Origin: an uncultured Brachyspira sp.
GTDB lineage: Bacteria; Spirochaetota; Brachyspiria; Brachyspirales; Brachyspiraceae
DNA length: 50,338 nt
Direction of reading: 5' to 3'
Assembly: GCF_944390845.1 (NCBI RefSeq)
Contig: NZ_CALXRM010000018.1
Location: 1-50,338, forward strand
The position numbers were made by a program, and so were the translations under genes. Of the stretch, positions 16,556 to 25,833 are shown in pieces; within the stretch, counting starts at the first letter, position 1, and every line of letters begins with the position of its first letter. The notes beneath the pieces were generated by a model that was not told the origin of the DNA, ran no database searches, and saw only the letters and a program-made list of their open reading frames with translations.

Positions 16556-17194
16556 ATGAAAAAAAGTTATATAATAATATTTATGTTTATATTTTTATTT
16601 CATAGCACTCAAAAGCTGTTCTCAATAATTCCGGAAGGTTTGTATATAACTCCTAAAGCAGCATTTGCTCATGATGGTTCTTATGCCTATAATAAAGATA
16701 ATGGGGAAAAAGGATATTTCAATTATATGGGAGGAGGTTTTGCATTAGGCTACAGCATACCTACTATAAATAAATCATCTCCTGTAAGATTTGAATTTGA
16801 GTATCTTGGAAGAAAATTAGTAAGCATGTCTGATGATATGCAAATGCATACATTATTAGGTTCTGTATTTTTTGATATAAACTTTTTATTAACTAAAGAA
16901 AAATTAACAGATGAAGTTTATAAACAGACATTGCTCACTAAATATGCACCTTTCACAATTTATTTCGGTCTTTCAATAGGCGGAAGAATAAACACTGGAA
17001 TACCTGAAGAATTAAATGGGGTAAAATTACAAAATTCTTTAAGTACATTAGTTTTCGGAGTTAGCGGAGGAATGGCATTCAATGTGCTTCCTTATATGTC
17101 TATAGATATCGGATATAGATATTTGATAGATACTAAAGCACAAGGTTATCATGAAGTTTTGGCTGGACTAAGATTTAAAGTGCCTAAAATATAA
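16556..17194 (+). CDS. Outer-membrane beta-barrel protein 4
   Basis: A 212-residue paralogue of the preceding gene with a signal peptide ending KLFS (about residue 23). Shared motifs are GLYITPKAAF, GGGFALGYS, VRFEFEYLGRK, FGLSIGGRINTG and MSIDIGYRYL. Unlike its neighbours it ends KVPKI rather than in Phe. The last strand LAGLRFKV still has the right alternation, so assembly may rely on an internal aromatic. Ten bp separate it from the previous gene, with AGGAG before the ATG. It is the last gene of the five-gene run; 158 bp and a new promoter precede the next gene. Confidence 0.6.
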   Translation: MKKSYIIIFMFIFLFHSTQKLFSIIPEGLYITPKAAFAHDGSYAYNKDNGEKGYFNYMGGGFALGYSIPTINKSSPVRFEFEYLGRKLVSMSDDMQMHTLLGSVFFDINFLLTKEKLTDEVYKQTLLTKYAPFTIYFGLSIGGRINTGIPEELNGVKLQNSLSTLVFGVSGGMAFNVLPYMSIDIGYRYLIDTKAQGYHEVLAGLRFKVPKI

Positions 17195-17278
17195 TATTTG
17201 TTATATAAATACTAAGATTTCATATTATAAAAAATAATTATGGTATAAATAAAGGAGTAAAATAATTTTTATTTTTAC

Positions 17279-17307
17279 TTGATTTTTTGTAATTTCAAAT
17301 TTAATAT
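17279..17307 (+). promoter_or_regulatory. Probable promoter of the leucine-rich lipoprotein genes
   Basis: TTGATT (17279-17284), 17-bp spacer, TAATAT (17302-17307), 45 bp before the ATG at 17353, which has CGGAGGT as ribosome binding site. Confidence 0.45.
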
Positions 17308-17352
17308 ACTAAAAAACGCTTGATTATAGTGTATTAATCGGAGGTAAATAAT

Positions 17353-18351
17353 ATGAAAAAAATGATAAATAATATTATATTTATAGTCTTAATAGCATTT
17401 GTATATTCTTGCAATAATTCTTCAACGAATCCATCAGCAAATAATCCAGTAGAAACACCTATTGAAAATGTTACTGACTACATTGTAAAAGCAGATACTA
17501 CAGAAGCTGATATAGAAGCTAAAATGCAGAAGTATTTTACAGACAAAGGTTCTTATGCAATATTTTTAGAAGATACAAAAGAAAACATTGATAATAATAA
17601 AACATTAGAAAAAATAAATACTATAATAAAAAAAGAAACATATACAAAAGACGGAGTATATCTTGATTTAAGCAGAACAACAATTACAGAATTAGCAGAT
17701 AATGCATTTAATGGAAATAGAAATTTAAATAAAGTTACATTGCCTAATACCATAACAACTATAGGTCAATATGCATTTAGAGATTGTTCTAGTTTAACAG
17801 AAATTAACTTTCCATCTTCTATAACAGAAATTAAAGTCGGAGCTTTTCAAAGCTGTTTGAGTTTACAAGTTGCTGATTTAAGCCAAACAAAATTAAGAAT
17901 ATTAGAATCTAATTTATTTCTTAACAGTTCTAGTTTAACTAAGGCTGTACTTCCTGAAACAGTTACTACCATAAAAAACAACTCATTTGGTGATTGTTAT
18001 GCATTAAAAGAAATAAATTTGCCATCTAAATTATCTATAATATGGCCGTCAGCATTTGTTAAATGTAAATCATTAGAGAAAATCAGTTTGCCTAGTTCAT
18101 TAGTTAATATGTATCATTATACTTTTGGTGATTGTACATCATTAAAAGATGTGGAATATTTAGGAAATAATCCTTCTGCTATAACCGTACAACGAGGAGG
18201 GGTATTTGATGGATATACTGAAAATAGTACTCCTGTAAACTTATATCTTCCTAATGTTGCTGCTGATCCTAAAGATGGAACTTGGAATAATTTCTTGAAG
18301 TATGATTGGAGTAAGCAGACTATACATTATGGTAAGACTATGCCAAAATAA
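17353..18351 (+). CDS. BspA-like leucine-rich-repeat lipoprotein 1
   Basis: A 332-residue lipoprotein. The signal peptide ends VYSC (Cys about residue 20), followed by a Ser/Asn/Pro-rich linker. Residues about 95-285 are five or more LRR_5 (BspA/Treponema pallidum type) repeats with the pattern L-x-x-I-x-x-P-x-x-(I/L)-x-x-I-x-x-x-AF-x-x-C-x-x-L, for example CSSLTEINFPSSITEIKVGA. Such proteins bind host matrix proteins or other bacteria. The C-terminus (NLYLPNVAADPKDGTWNNFL, then HYGKTMPK) is shared with the next gene. A small insert RGGVFDGYTENSTP interrupts the last repeat. Probably exposed on the outer membrane. Confidence 0.82.
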   Translation: MKKMINNIIFIVLIAFVYSCNNSSTNPSANNPVETPIENVTDYIVKADTTEADIEAKMQKYFTDKGSYAIFLEDTKENIDNNKTLEKINTIIKKETYTKDGVYLDLSRTTITELADNAFNGNRNLNKVTLPNTITTIGQYAFRDCSSLTEINFPSSITEIKVGAFQSCLSLQVADLSQTKLRILESNLFLNSSSLTKAVLPETVTTIKNNSFGDCYALKEINLPSKLSIIWPSAFVKCKSLEKISLPSSLVNMYHYTFGDCTSLKDVEYLGNNPSAITVQRGGVFDGYTENSTPVNLYLPNVAADPKDGTWNNFLKYDWSKQTIHYGKTMPK

Positions 18352-18369
18352 CAAGGAAAAAACATATAA

Positions 18370-19050
18370 ATGAAAAAAGCTATAATATTATTATTCATTT
18401 TTTTTATTTTGCTTTCTTGTAAATACAAAATAACTTCTCCAAAAATACAATATGAATGCAGTACAGATAATACAGGTGATGCCGGTGATATAAATAATAA
18501 TTTATATACTGTTGGTGCCAATTCTACTGAAGAAGAAATAAGAACAGCATTAGAAAATAATAAAGGAATAGCTGGTAAAAATATTATAGTTGTAACAGGG
18601 TATATTGATAATTCATCTAAAATTTTTGATAATATAAAAACGGTTATTCAAAATGAAAAAGATATAATATTAGATTTATCAGGAAGTAATTTAAATACAG
18701 ATAATAAATTTACATTAAATAATATTACTTCATTAATAACTATATTGCTTCCTAATATGCAGGAAATTATTGCAGATTTTTTAAGCGGATGTACTTCATT
18801 AACAAGTATTCAAATACCTAATGGAATAACAATAATAAGGGATTCATGCTTTAATAATTGTACTTCCATAAAAAATGTTGAATATTTAGGTACTTCCGCA
18901 AATGCTGTAACGGCAAATCCATTTACTGCTTCAAAACCTACAGATTTATATTTACCTAATGTTCCTTCAGATCCGGGAGATGGAAGCTGGAAGAATTTTT
19001 TAGGTGTTGCTTGGGTTAATATACATTACGGCGTTTCTATGCCTAAATAA
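18370..19050 (+). CDS. BspA-like leucine-rich-repeat lipoprotein 2
   Basis: A 226-residue paralogue of the preceding gene, 18 bp after it. The signal MKKAIILLFIFFILLSC has Cys17. It has only about two LRR_5 units (CTSLTSIQIPNGITIIRDSC, then NNCTSIKNVEYLG), so it is a shortened version. The C-terminal module DLYLPNVPSDPGDGSWKNFL ending HYGVSMPK matches its neighbour. The N-terminal domain (about 50-110) resembles residues 45-100 of the neighbour, with the same ITNV/ADTTEADIE-like opening. Duplication followed by loss of repeats is the simplest explanation. Probably a surface adhesin. Confidence 0.78.
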   Translation: MKKAIILLFIFFILLSCKYKITSPKIQYECSTDNTGDAGDINNNLYTVGANSTEEEIRTALENNKGIAGKNIIVVTGYIDNSSKIFDNIKTVIQNEKDIILDLSGSNLNTDNKFTLNNITSLITILLPNMQEIIADFLSGCTSLTSIQIPNGITIIRDSCFNNCTSIKNVEYLGTSANAVTANPFTASKPTDLYLPNVPSDPGDGSWKNFLGVAWVNIHYGVSMPK

Positions 19051-19082
19051 TATTTTCTTCCTTATATAATTTAATAATTGGT

Positions 19083-19352
19083 ATATACCTAAACAAATAT
19101 ACTTTGCCAGAAATAATTTTTTTGAATTTTAAATATTTGCAGGGCTTTGCCCACCGCTCTGCGTGCTTACGCAACACCCCACTTCTTTTGGTGGCCCAAA
19201 GAAGCAAAAGGACTATATTTTAGCTTAAATTAATAACCTATCTTACATATAAAACAATTTTAGTATGATTTAGTACTAATTATGTAATTGCACTTTTTGC
19301 AACGGGAAAAAGTTGAATAAAAAAAATGACAAACTTAAAAATTTTCAGTATA
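19083..19352 (-). repeat. TATAC-ended modular repeat, copy B
   Basis: Inverted orientation: TATACCTAAACAA at 19083 and ..TTTTCAGTATA finishing at 19352. On the minus strand it has the left stem CAACTTTTTCCCG..AAAAAGT (19291-19315, imperfect), the shared block ATTAGTACTAAATCATACTA, and a central stem CTTCTTTGG/CCAAAAGAAG. A GC-rich module with GTTGCGTAAGCACGCAGAGC follows. It is the shortest complete copy. It lies between the leucine-rich lipoprotein and tmRNA; 19353-19418 shows nothing else. Confidence 0.82.
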
Positions 19353-19418
19353 AACATTGATTAAAAAGAAATTTTATTTAAGAGATTAAAAAATAGGAAA
19401 AGAAAGGGAATGAATATG

Positions 19419-19768
19419 TGGAGATGGCGGGACTCGAACCCGCGTCCTACGAAGCGTACCATATTCGTCTACATAGCATATCTTATCTTCAGAAGTTTCG
19501 CCTTATAGGTAGAAGACAAGCAGAAAAACTATAAGACTAGCATGGGTGTACGTAATATTAGGCTCATACGGCACCTAATACAAGTTCTATGTGTTTTGGC
19601 ACCGAAAAAGTAACCCATAGACAAATCACTTAATCAGCGGCAACTTCAATTAAGCTGCGAGTGCATATTCGTCTGCACTTATTCTTCGGTATGATATTAA
19701 CGTGCATACACCTAGCACGACTATGCAAAATACGTTCCAACCATCGCAGTCGAAGCCGGAGCATCCCC
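19419..19768 (-). ncRNA. ssrA: Transfer-messenger RNA (tmRNA)
   Basis: A 350-base tmRNA that rescues stalled ribosomes. The 5' end GGGGATGCTCCGGCTTCGAC and the 3' end GGTTCGAGTCCCGCCATCTCC pair as the tRNA-like domain; the acceptor stem is GGGGATG with CATCTCC. CCA is not encoded. After pseudoknot 1 (CGTGC/GCACG) the resume codon is GCA at about position 93, and the tag reads ADEYALAA then TAA (19676 to 19650). Eight residues is short but the YALAA end is the standard protease signal. An upstream in-frame stretch beginning GTG was considered and rejected because it lies within pseudoknot 1. Confidence 0.95.
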
Positions 19769-19793
19769 TTTCAAAGATCAATTATATGCAAGG

Positions 19794-19821
19794 ATAATAT
19801 CATTAATTAATAATTTGTCAA
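19794..19821 (-). promoter_or_regulatory. Promoter of tmRNA
   Basis: On the minus strand TTGACA (19816-19821), 16-bp spacer, TATTAT (19794-19799). It predicts a start about 20 bp ahead of the mature 5' end, leaving a leader for RNase P to remove. Confidence 0.65.
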
Positions 19822-19832
19822 TGATTGTTTGT

Positions 19833-19862
19833 ATTATTTTTATGAAAAAATATAAAAATAAT
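19833..19862. repeat. Perfect 11-bp inverted repeat
   Basis: ATTATTTTTAT (19833-19843) and ATAAAAATAAT (19852-19862) around an 8-base loop, between the tmRNA promoter and the chemoreceptor gene. It has no GC in the stem, so it is a weak hairpin. The rest of 19863-19970 is AT-rich without a clear promoter. Confidence 0.4.
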
Positions 19863-19970
19863 CATAATGTAATATACTTTTCTATATATAGTTAAGTTTT
19901 TTCCATTTATTAACTTGAAATTTTTAATAAATTTTATATCCTTTTTATATAACATATTTTGGAAATTATT

Positions 19971-21773
19971 ATGAAAAATAGAATAAGACTTATATTAAGT
20001 TTCACAATACCTTATGTAGTATTTATTGCAATATTAGGTATTATATTAGTATCAATATTTATTCCTATTAATAGAGATTTTTATTTCAATAAAGTTTCAG
20101 TAGATGTAAACACTGTTAAAAAAGATGTAGAGGGTAAAGTAGATGATATAGTAAACTCTCTTAGTTTTTTAAGTTCTTATGCTGAACTTGGTATTAATAC
20201 TCCTAATATAGCTACTACTATCACTAATGTAAGACAATTTGGAAATTATTTTGATGTATTTTACTGCAATACTGTTCCATATAGCAGAGGCGGTACTTTT
20301 ATCAGTTCAAGAATAACATATCCTGCAAATTATGATCAGACTACTAGGGAATGGTATGTTAATGCTTCAAAATCTTCTTTAGATTTATATATGACAGAGC
20401 CTTATCTTGATTTTACAACTGATAAATTGGTAATAACATTCATTAATAAAATAAAGATTAATAATAGATTGGCTGGATATTTCGGAATAGATTTTGATAA
20501 TATGAATATGCTTATATCTGAAAAGAATAATGAAAGTATTAATGTTGTTACAAAAGAAGGTTTATATATTACACATGATGAAGAAGATTATATTTTAAAT
20601 AATGATAGACTTCTATTTTCTGATGAATTATTTTCTTCATATAGAAACAATATGGATAATAATAATATATATATTAAAGGAAAGTATTGGTATACTGTTG
20701 CTAAGATTAATAATGCTCCTTGGTATATATCAGTTAAAGGAGATGCTTCTTTCTATTACAGCAGCATAAGATATTTAATATTATTCCTTATAGGTTTTGG
20801 TATATTATTTGTGTTTGGAGAATTAATAATAGTTTCTATATCTATAATACCTCTTTCAGACAGATTAGATGATGTTATAACTTGTTTGGAAAATATGTCT
20901 ACAGGAGATTTTACTTTGAGAATTAAAGAAAGTAAAATGAACAGTACAGTTACAAAAAAACTCTCCGGAGTATTAGAAAAAATGCAGAGAAATCTTGGTA
21001 AGACAATGTATAGAATAAAAATGGGAGTTGAAGAAGTTAATAAAAATGGCGAAGCAATAGCGAATGTCAGTGTTGAATTGTCAAACAAAGCAAATGAACA
21101 GTCCAATGCTTTATCTAATTTGGTAAGTGCTATTAATTCAATATCTTCTTCTATAGAATATGAATCTAAAAAAACAGATGATGCTAAATCTATGAGTGAT
21201 GAATCATTTGAAAATACAAAAGTCGGCGTTAAGATGATTAATGAAATAGAAAATAATATGAATGAAATAACTGAATCAAGTAATAAAATTTCTCATATTA
21301 TAGAAACAATACAATCCATAGCATCTCAAACTAATATACTTGCTCTTAATGCGGCAGTTGAAGCTGCAAGAGCAGGAGATCAGGGAAGGGGATTTGCTGT
21401 TGTTGCTACAGAGGTTCGTTCTCTTGCACAAACAGTAACTAATTCTGCTGATAATATAACTCAGATTGTAGAAGGTGCTGTTTCTAAAATAGAACATGGA
21501 AGTGAATTTGTAAGTAAATCATCTGAAGTTCTTACAAGTATAGAATCATCTTCTTTGGAATCTTCAAATTCTTTATCAGAAGTTTATAGAATGTCTAATG
21601 ATAAGAAATCTGGAATTAATAATATTAATAATATAGTTGCTAAAATTAATGATATAACAAAAAGCAATACTAAGTTTGCTAATGAAAGTGCTGAATCTAG
21701 TGTAAAAGCATCAAAGATAGTTAATGATATAGTAGAAGAACTTTCTTTCTTTAAGTTTAAGGCTAAGGAGTAA
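19971..21773 (+). CDS. Methyl-accepting chemotaxis protein with dCache domain 1
   Basis: A 600-residue chemoreceptor. The ATG at 19971 is chosen over an upstream in-frame TTG because it aligns with the start of the next paralogue (MKNxxRL). TM1 spans about residues 8-30, then a periplasmic dCache domain to about 265, TM2 at 268-290, HAMP, and a signalling domain whose hairpin tip reads [20 protein letters not shown]. The dCache carries residues of the amino-acid-binding motif: Tyr121, Arg126, Trp128, Tyr129 (YDQTTREWY), Tyr140 and Asp174. That suggests an amino acid ligand. There is no C-terminal CheR/CheB pentapeptide. It signals to CheA/CheW for motility in mucus. The next gene lies 8 bp away. 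Confidence 0.92.
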   Translation: MKNRIRLILSFTIPYVVFIAILGIILVSIFIPINRDFYFNKVSVDVNTVKKDVEGKVDDIVNSLSFLSSYAELGINTPNIATTITNVRQFGNYFDVFYCNTVPYSRGGTFISSRITYPANYDQTTREWYVNASKSSLDLYMTEPYLDFTTDKLVITFINKIKINNRLAGYFGIDFDNMNMLISEKNNESINVVTKEGLYITHDEEDYILNNDRLLFSDELFSSYRNNMDNNNIYIKGKYWYTVAKINNAPWYISVKGDASFYYSSIRYLILFLIGFGILFVFGELIIVSISIIPLSDRLDDVITCLENMSTGDFTLRIKESKMNSTVTKKLSGVLEKMQRNLGKTMYRIKMGVEEVNKNGEAIANVSVELSNKANEQSNALSNLVSAINSISSSIEYESKKTDDAKSMSDESFENTKVGVKMINEIENNMNEITESSNKISHIIETIQSIASQTNILALNAAVEAARAGDQGRGFAVVATEVRSLAQTVTNSADNITQIVEGAVSKIEHGSEFVSKSSEVLTSIESSSLESSNSLSEVYRMSNDKKSGINNINNIVAKINDITKSNTKFANESAESSVKASKIVNDIVEELSFFKFKAKE

Positions 21774-21781
21774 TAGGTAAT

Positions 21782-23593
21782 ATGAAAAATAATGTGAGAC
21801 TTCTTTTAAAATTAATTATTCCATACTCTTTATTTATCATTATATCAGCTATAATAGTATTTATGATTTTTAGAAATATATATAAGACTAACTATTTAGA
21901 AGTATTGAAGATGGATATAGATTCTATAGATTATTCTATAGAGAGAGAAATTTCTAATATAGGTTTAGTATTAAATATTTTGGATTCTTATGCTAAATCA
22001 GATTTGACTCCTTATGAAATGGGCTTATCTATGACAAATGTTTATAGTAAGAGATTAGATTTTTTTGATATTCTTTATGGTAATCAAACTCCATTTTATG
22101 CAGGCGGTTTATTTTTAAGTGTTACGCATCAATATCCTACTAACTATGATCAAACTTCAAGAGTATGGTATAAAGGTGCTTTAACTACTAATGGTATATA
22201 TATAACAGAGCCTTATGTTGATTTTAATACACAAAAACTTCTTGTGACTTTTTCTAAAGCTGTTTATACAAATGGAAAATTAAAAGGCGTGCTTGGTATA
22301 GATTTTTCAAGTATTGGTTTTACAGATTCTTATAAAAATGTAAGCAGTAATAATATATTTTTAGTTACTCTTGATGGTTATTATATGAGACATAGAGATC
22401 CTAATTATGTGCTTAAAGATGGAGTTACTTTATTTAATAGTGATGAAATTTTTGAAGATGCTGCACAATATATAACTAATAATAATTCTCCTGTAGTTAT
22501 AAAAAATAATAATTGGTTTTGCGTAAGAAAAGTGAATGGTGCTAATTGGGCTTTGGCTGTAAAAGGCAGTTTGGATAGATATAATTCTATACTTGGTAAG
22601 ATAACATTAATATTTGTATTAACAGTTATATTCTTATTAATTATGGGAGTATTTTTAACTTCTATTGTATTGCTTCCTCTTTCAAATTATTTGAATATGG
22701 CTATAACTGCTATTGATAATATGGCAGAAGGTAATTTTGCTTATAGAATAGATAAGAAGATATTAGCTAAAGGAAATAGAGCTGGCGATTTAGCACGTGC
22801 CATAGATAATATGGAAGCTAAAATTGGTAAATTGGTATTTAAAATAAAAAAAGCTATAGAAGATATTAATAGTGTTGGTGTTGAAATATCTAGTTCTAGT
22901 GAAAAGCTTTTGGAAAGAGCTTATGTACAAGCTGTTAATTTGGAAAAACTTGATGAAGCTTTAAAGGATATATCAACTGCTATTAATTTATCGTCTTTAA
23001 GTATTGCTTCTTCTAAAGATTCTATGGATAAAATGGAAAATACAACAGAAACTGGAGTACATACTATTTTTGAAATAGAAAGCAATATGAATGAAATACA
23101 AGCATCTAGTAAAAAAATATTTGAGATAACAAAATCTATAGAATCTATTGCATTACAAACTAATATATTAGCGTTGAATGCTGCTGTAGAGGCTGCTCGT
23201 GCAGGAGAGCAGGGCAGAGGTTTTGCTGTAGTTGCTAGCGAGATAAGAAAACTTGCTACTACAGTATCACAGGCTACAAAAGATATTACTGTTATAGTAG
23301 AAGATGCTGTTAAAAAGATTAACAATGGAAGTGATTCTGTTGCAAGAGCTTCTAAAACTTTAGATATGATAGCAAAAACTTCTGTTTCTACTTCTAATAT
23401 TCTTTTGGAGATATCTGCTTCTTCACAAGATGAAACAGAACGTATTAATAATATTAATAATGATATAGGTATTATTAATGAAATAATGATAAAGAATGAA
23501 GAGTTATCAAAAGAAGCTTCAGAGGCTAGTGCTAAAACTTCAAGAATGGCAGAGGATATAGTAAAAGAATTATCCTTCTTTAAGTTTAGATAA
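21782..23593 (+). CDS. Methyl-accepting chemotaxis protein with dCache domain 2
   Basis: A 603-residue paralogue of the preceding gene and cotranscribed with it. It has the same order: TM1, dCache, TM2 (about 275-300), HAMP, and the signalling domain with [20 protein letters not shown]. The dCache motif residues are Tyr122, Arg127, Trp129, Tyr130 ([10 protein letters not shown]), Tyr140 and Asp174, so it also fits an amino-acid sensor. The ligand-pocket surroundings differ from the first copy (e.g. [11 protein letters not shown] versus [11 protein letters not shown]), which suggests a different ligand range. The proteins end in similar ways (ELSFFKFR) with no pentapeptide. Confidence 0.92.
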   Translation: MKNNVRLLLKLIIPYSLFIIISAIIVFMIFRNIYKTNYLEVLKMDIDSIDYSIEREISNIGLVLNILDSYAKSDLTPYEMGLSMTNVYSKRLDFFDILYGNQTPFYAGGLFLSVTHQYPTNYDQTSRVWYKGALTTNGIYITEPYVDFNTQKLLVTFSKAVYTNGKLKGVLGIDFSSIGFTDSYKNVSSNNIFLVTLDGYYMRHRDPNYVLKDGVTLFNSDEIFEDAAQYITNNNSPVVIKNNNWFCVRKVNGANWALAVKGSLDRYNSILGKITLIFVLTVIFLLIMGVFLTSIVLLPLSNYLNMAITAIDNMAEGNFAYRIDKKILAKGNRAGDLARAIDNMEAKIGKLVFKIKKAIEDINSVGVEISSSSEKLLERAYVQAVNLEKLDEALKDISTAINLSSLSIASSKDSMDKMENTTETGVHTIFEIESNMNEIQASSKKIFEITKSIESIALQTNILALNAAVEAARAGEQGRGFAVVASEIRKLATTVSQATKDITVIVEDAVKKINNGSDSVARASKTLDMIAKTSVSTSNILLEISASSQDETERINNINNDIGIINEIMIKNEELSKEASEASAKTSRMAEDIVKELSFFKFR

Positions 23594-23615
23594 TATAATT
23601 TAATTTTTATTAATT

Positions 23616-24305
23616 ATGAAAAAATTTATACAAAATGAACTTCAAAATTGGAAATTAATAGAAATATTATGGATAATATTAGCAAGCGGTATAATATTAT
23701 CGCTTTCTATTTATTGGAAAGAAAATATTATAGGTATAGTATCATCTATAAGCGGTATATTATGCGTTATACTTACAGGTAAAGGAAAATTATCTTCATA
23801 TATATTTGGAATGGTTAATACTATTCTTTATTCTATTATAGCTTTTAATGCAAAATATTACGGTGAGTTTATGCTCAATGTATTTTATTATATACCTATG
23901 AATATAGTGGGCTTTGTATTATGGAGCAGAAATATAAATACTGAAAGCCAAGAAGTAATAAAAACAAAATTAAATAATAAATTTAAAATAATAATATTTA
24001 CTTTATCTTTTATATCAATATTTATTTACGGACTTATATTAAAAAAATTAGGCGGTTCGCTTCCATTTATTGATAGTGCAAGTACTGTATTTGCTGTAAC
24101 TGCTCAGATACTATGTGTAAAGAGATGCACAGAACAATGGATAATGTGGATATTAGTAAACATTTTAAATATTTCTATATGGTATATTAATTTCTCAAGC
24201 GGCGGCGATAATATAGCTACTTTGCTTATGTGGAGTGTTTATTTAGTTAATGCTTTGTTTATGTTTATAAAATGGTATAAAGAATCATCTAAAAACATTA
24301 ATTAA
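23616..24305 (+). CDS. pnuC: Nicotinamide riboside transporter PnuC
   Basis: A 229-residue inner-membrane protein with about seven hydrophobic helices. The family signature is clear around residues 55-110: GKGKLSSYIFGMVNTILYSI, then YYGEFMLNVFYYIPMNIVGF. The late tryptophan-rich helices (QWIMWILVNILNISIWYINF) match the PnuC fold. It carries nicotinamide riboside inward by facilitated diffusion, trapped by phosphorylation. The next gene is NadR, 17 bp away, which supplies that kinase, so the two form one salvage unit. It begins 22 bp after the chemoreceptor stop with no separate promoter evident. Confidence 0.92.
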   Translation: MKKFIQNELQNWKLIEILWIILASGIILSLSIYWKENIIGIVSSISGILCVILTGKGKLSSYIFGMVNTILYSIIAFNAKYYGEFMLNVFYYIPMNIVGFVLWSRNINTESQEVIKTKLNNKFKIIIFTLSFISIFIYGLILKKLGGSLPFIDSASTVFAVTAQILCVKRCTEQWIMWILVNILNISIWYINFSSGGDNIATLLMWSVYLVNALFMFIKWYKESSKNIN

Positions 24306-24322
24306 TCATTATTGGAGTTTTT

Positions 24323-25327
24323 ATGTATAATGTTGGAATGTATGCAGGTTCTTTTAATCCGCTTCATCTTGGGCATGTAAGATGTATAATAGAGGCTGCT
24401 AATCAATGTAAAAAGCTTTATATAATTTTGTGTGTTGGAAATAACAGAAATGAAATTGATAAAAAAATAAGATACCGTTGGATTTATCAATTAACAAAGC
24501 ATATTGGAAATGTAAAAATTATATTTATAGAAGATAATGCTAATACAAAAGAAGAATATACAGAAGATTTTTGGGAAGAAGATTCTATAAAAATAAAAAA
24601 TGCTATAGGTGAGCGTATAGATGCTGTATTTTGCGGAGATGATTATAAAAATAAAGATTCTTTTTATACAAGATATTATAAAGATTCAGAGTTAATATTT
24701 ATAGAGAGAAATGAAATAAGCTCTTCAAAAATAAGAGAGAATGTTTATAAATACTGGGATTATTTGCCTAATATAGTAAAGCCTTATTATACAAAAAAAG
24801 TTCTATTATTAGGAAGCGAAAGTACAGGAAAATCCACACTTACAATTAATCTTGCAAATTATTATAATACCAACTATATAGAAGAAGCAGGCAGAGAATT
24901 GTCTGAAAAATCCGGAACTGATTTACTTATGCTTTCAGAAGATTTTACGGAAATACTTCTTACTCATAAATTAAATGAAATTAAAGCAATAGAAAGAAGC
25001 AACAAGATATTATTTATTGATACTGATGCAATAATAACTAACTTTTATATGCATTTTTTAGAAGATGAAAATATTATAGATAATGAAAGATTAGCAAAAG
25101 CTATTATACATATAAATAAATATGATGTTATACTATTTTTAGAGCCCGATGTTGATTTTATTCAAGATGGCGACAGAAGCGAAGTAATAAAGAATGACAG
25201 AATTAAATACAGCAATAAAATAAAAGATATACTTCATAATTTAAATATAAAGTATCATTCTATCAATGGCGATTATCAAGAAAGATTTAAAAAGGCTGTT
25301 TCTATAATAGATAAATTATTTTTATGA
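24323..25327 (+). CDS. nadR: Bifunctional NMN adenylyltransferase / nicotinamide riboside kinase
   Basis: A 334-residue protein. Residues 1-145 are the nucleotidyltransferase domain with GSFNPLHLGH (9-18) and ISSSKIREN (132-140). Residues 150-334 are the kinase with P-loop GSESTGKST (154-162) and DTDAIITNFY near 232. Together they convert nicotinamide riboside to NMN and then to NAD. The helix-turn-helix repressor domain found in enterobacterial NadR is absent, so there is no direct sign of DNA binding. The start has GGAGTTTTT upstream. It is paired with pnuC. Confidence 0.92.
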   Translation: MYNVGMYAGSFNPLHLGHVRCIIEAANQCKKLYIILCVGNNRNEIDKKIRYRWIYQLTKHIGNVKIIFIEDNANTKEEYTEDFWEEDSIKIKNAIGERIDAVFCGDDYKNKDSFYTRYYKDSELIFIERNEISSSKIRENVYKYWDYLPNIVKPYYTKKVLLLGSESTGKSTLTINLANYYNTNYIEEAGRELSEKSGTDLLMLSEDFTEILLTHKLNEIKAIERSNKILFIDTDAIITNFYMHFLEDENIIDNERLAKAIIHINKYDVILFLEPDVDFIQDGDRSEVIKNDRIKYSNKIKDILHNLNIKYHSINGDYQERFKKAVSIIDKLFL

Positions 25328-25362
25328 TTAAATATATTATTAGTTTGTAATATATTTTTGTA

Positions 25363-25711
25363 TATACCTAAACAATTATATTTTGTTAAAAATTATTTTT
25401 ATTATTTGTGGACTAGCCCTATACCCACACTTATTTTGCAACCGAAGGAAATACTGCGACTGAAAGGAGTATCTCTAGGTATGGTATTGCCACAAAGAAG
25501 CTATATCCTCGACAGGTTCGGATACGCTTAGCGAAAGCCTGCATTTTTATGGTATATCCTATATTTAATATGAATGTTTTTTATATATAGTTCTAGTAGT
25601 TGCGTTTTTCGCTCTGCGTGCCGTAGGCAGCAACTTTGGCGAAGCTCGGCAAAAAAGTAGATAATTTTATATAAAATCTATTAGTTGATAAAGTTAAAAA
25701 TTTTTAGTATA
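25363..25711 (-). repeat. TATAC-ended modular repeat, copy C
   Basis: Right-end sequence TATACCTAAACAATTATATT starts at 25363 and the left end ..TTTTTAGTATA finishes at 25711, so it is inverted. The interior has GTATCTCTAGGTATGG, the TATCCTCGACAGG..GGATACGC module (about 25506-25530) and CGCTCTGCGTGCCGTAGGCA (about 25611-25630). Its right part, with CTAGCCCTATACCCACAC, differs from other copies. It sits between nadR and the BatA-like gene; the 35 bp before it show nothing. Confidence 0.8.
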
Positions 25712-25733
25712 AACTTATAAAATAATTCGGTAC

Positions 25734-25761
25734 TTTACTTTTATATATATTTTAGTATAAT
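25734..25761 (+). promoter_or_regulatory. Probable promoter of the VWA gene
   Basis: TTTACT (25734-25739), 16-bp spacer, TATAAT (25756-25761). The predicted leader is about 65 bases. Confidence 0.5.
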
Positions 25762-25833
25762 AATTTATCAAATATTACTTTAATGATTATATTTATGTTT
25801 TAATAATAAAATTATGATTAGGAAAATAGGTAA

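Noticed and set aside
19420-19445. tRNA gene suggested by GGTTCGAGTCC on the minus strand
   Set aside because: It is the T arm of the tmRNA, since the matching 5' half lies 320 bp away.
19650-19718. A 22-codon tmRNA tag starting with GTG after TAGTC
   Set aside because: The codons lie in pseudoknot 1 at about position 51 of the RNA; the GCA at about position 93 matches the usual resume position and amino acid.
22921-23325. 134-codon minus-strand frame
   Set aside because: Antisense shadow of the highly conserved chemoreceptor signalling domain.
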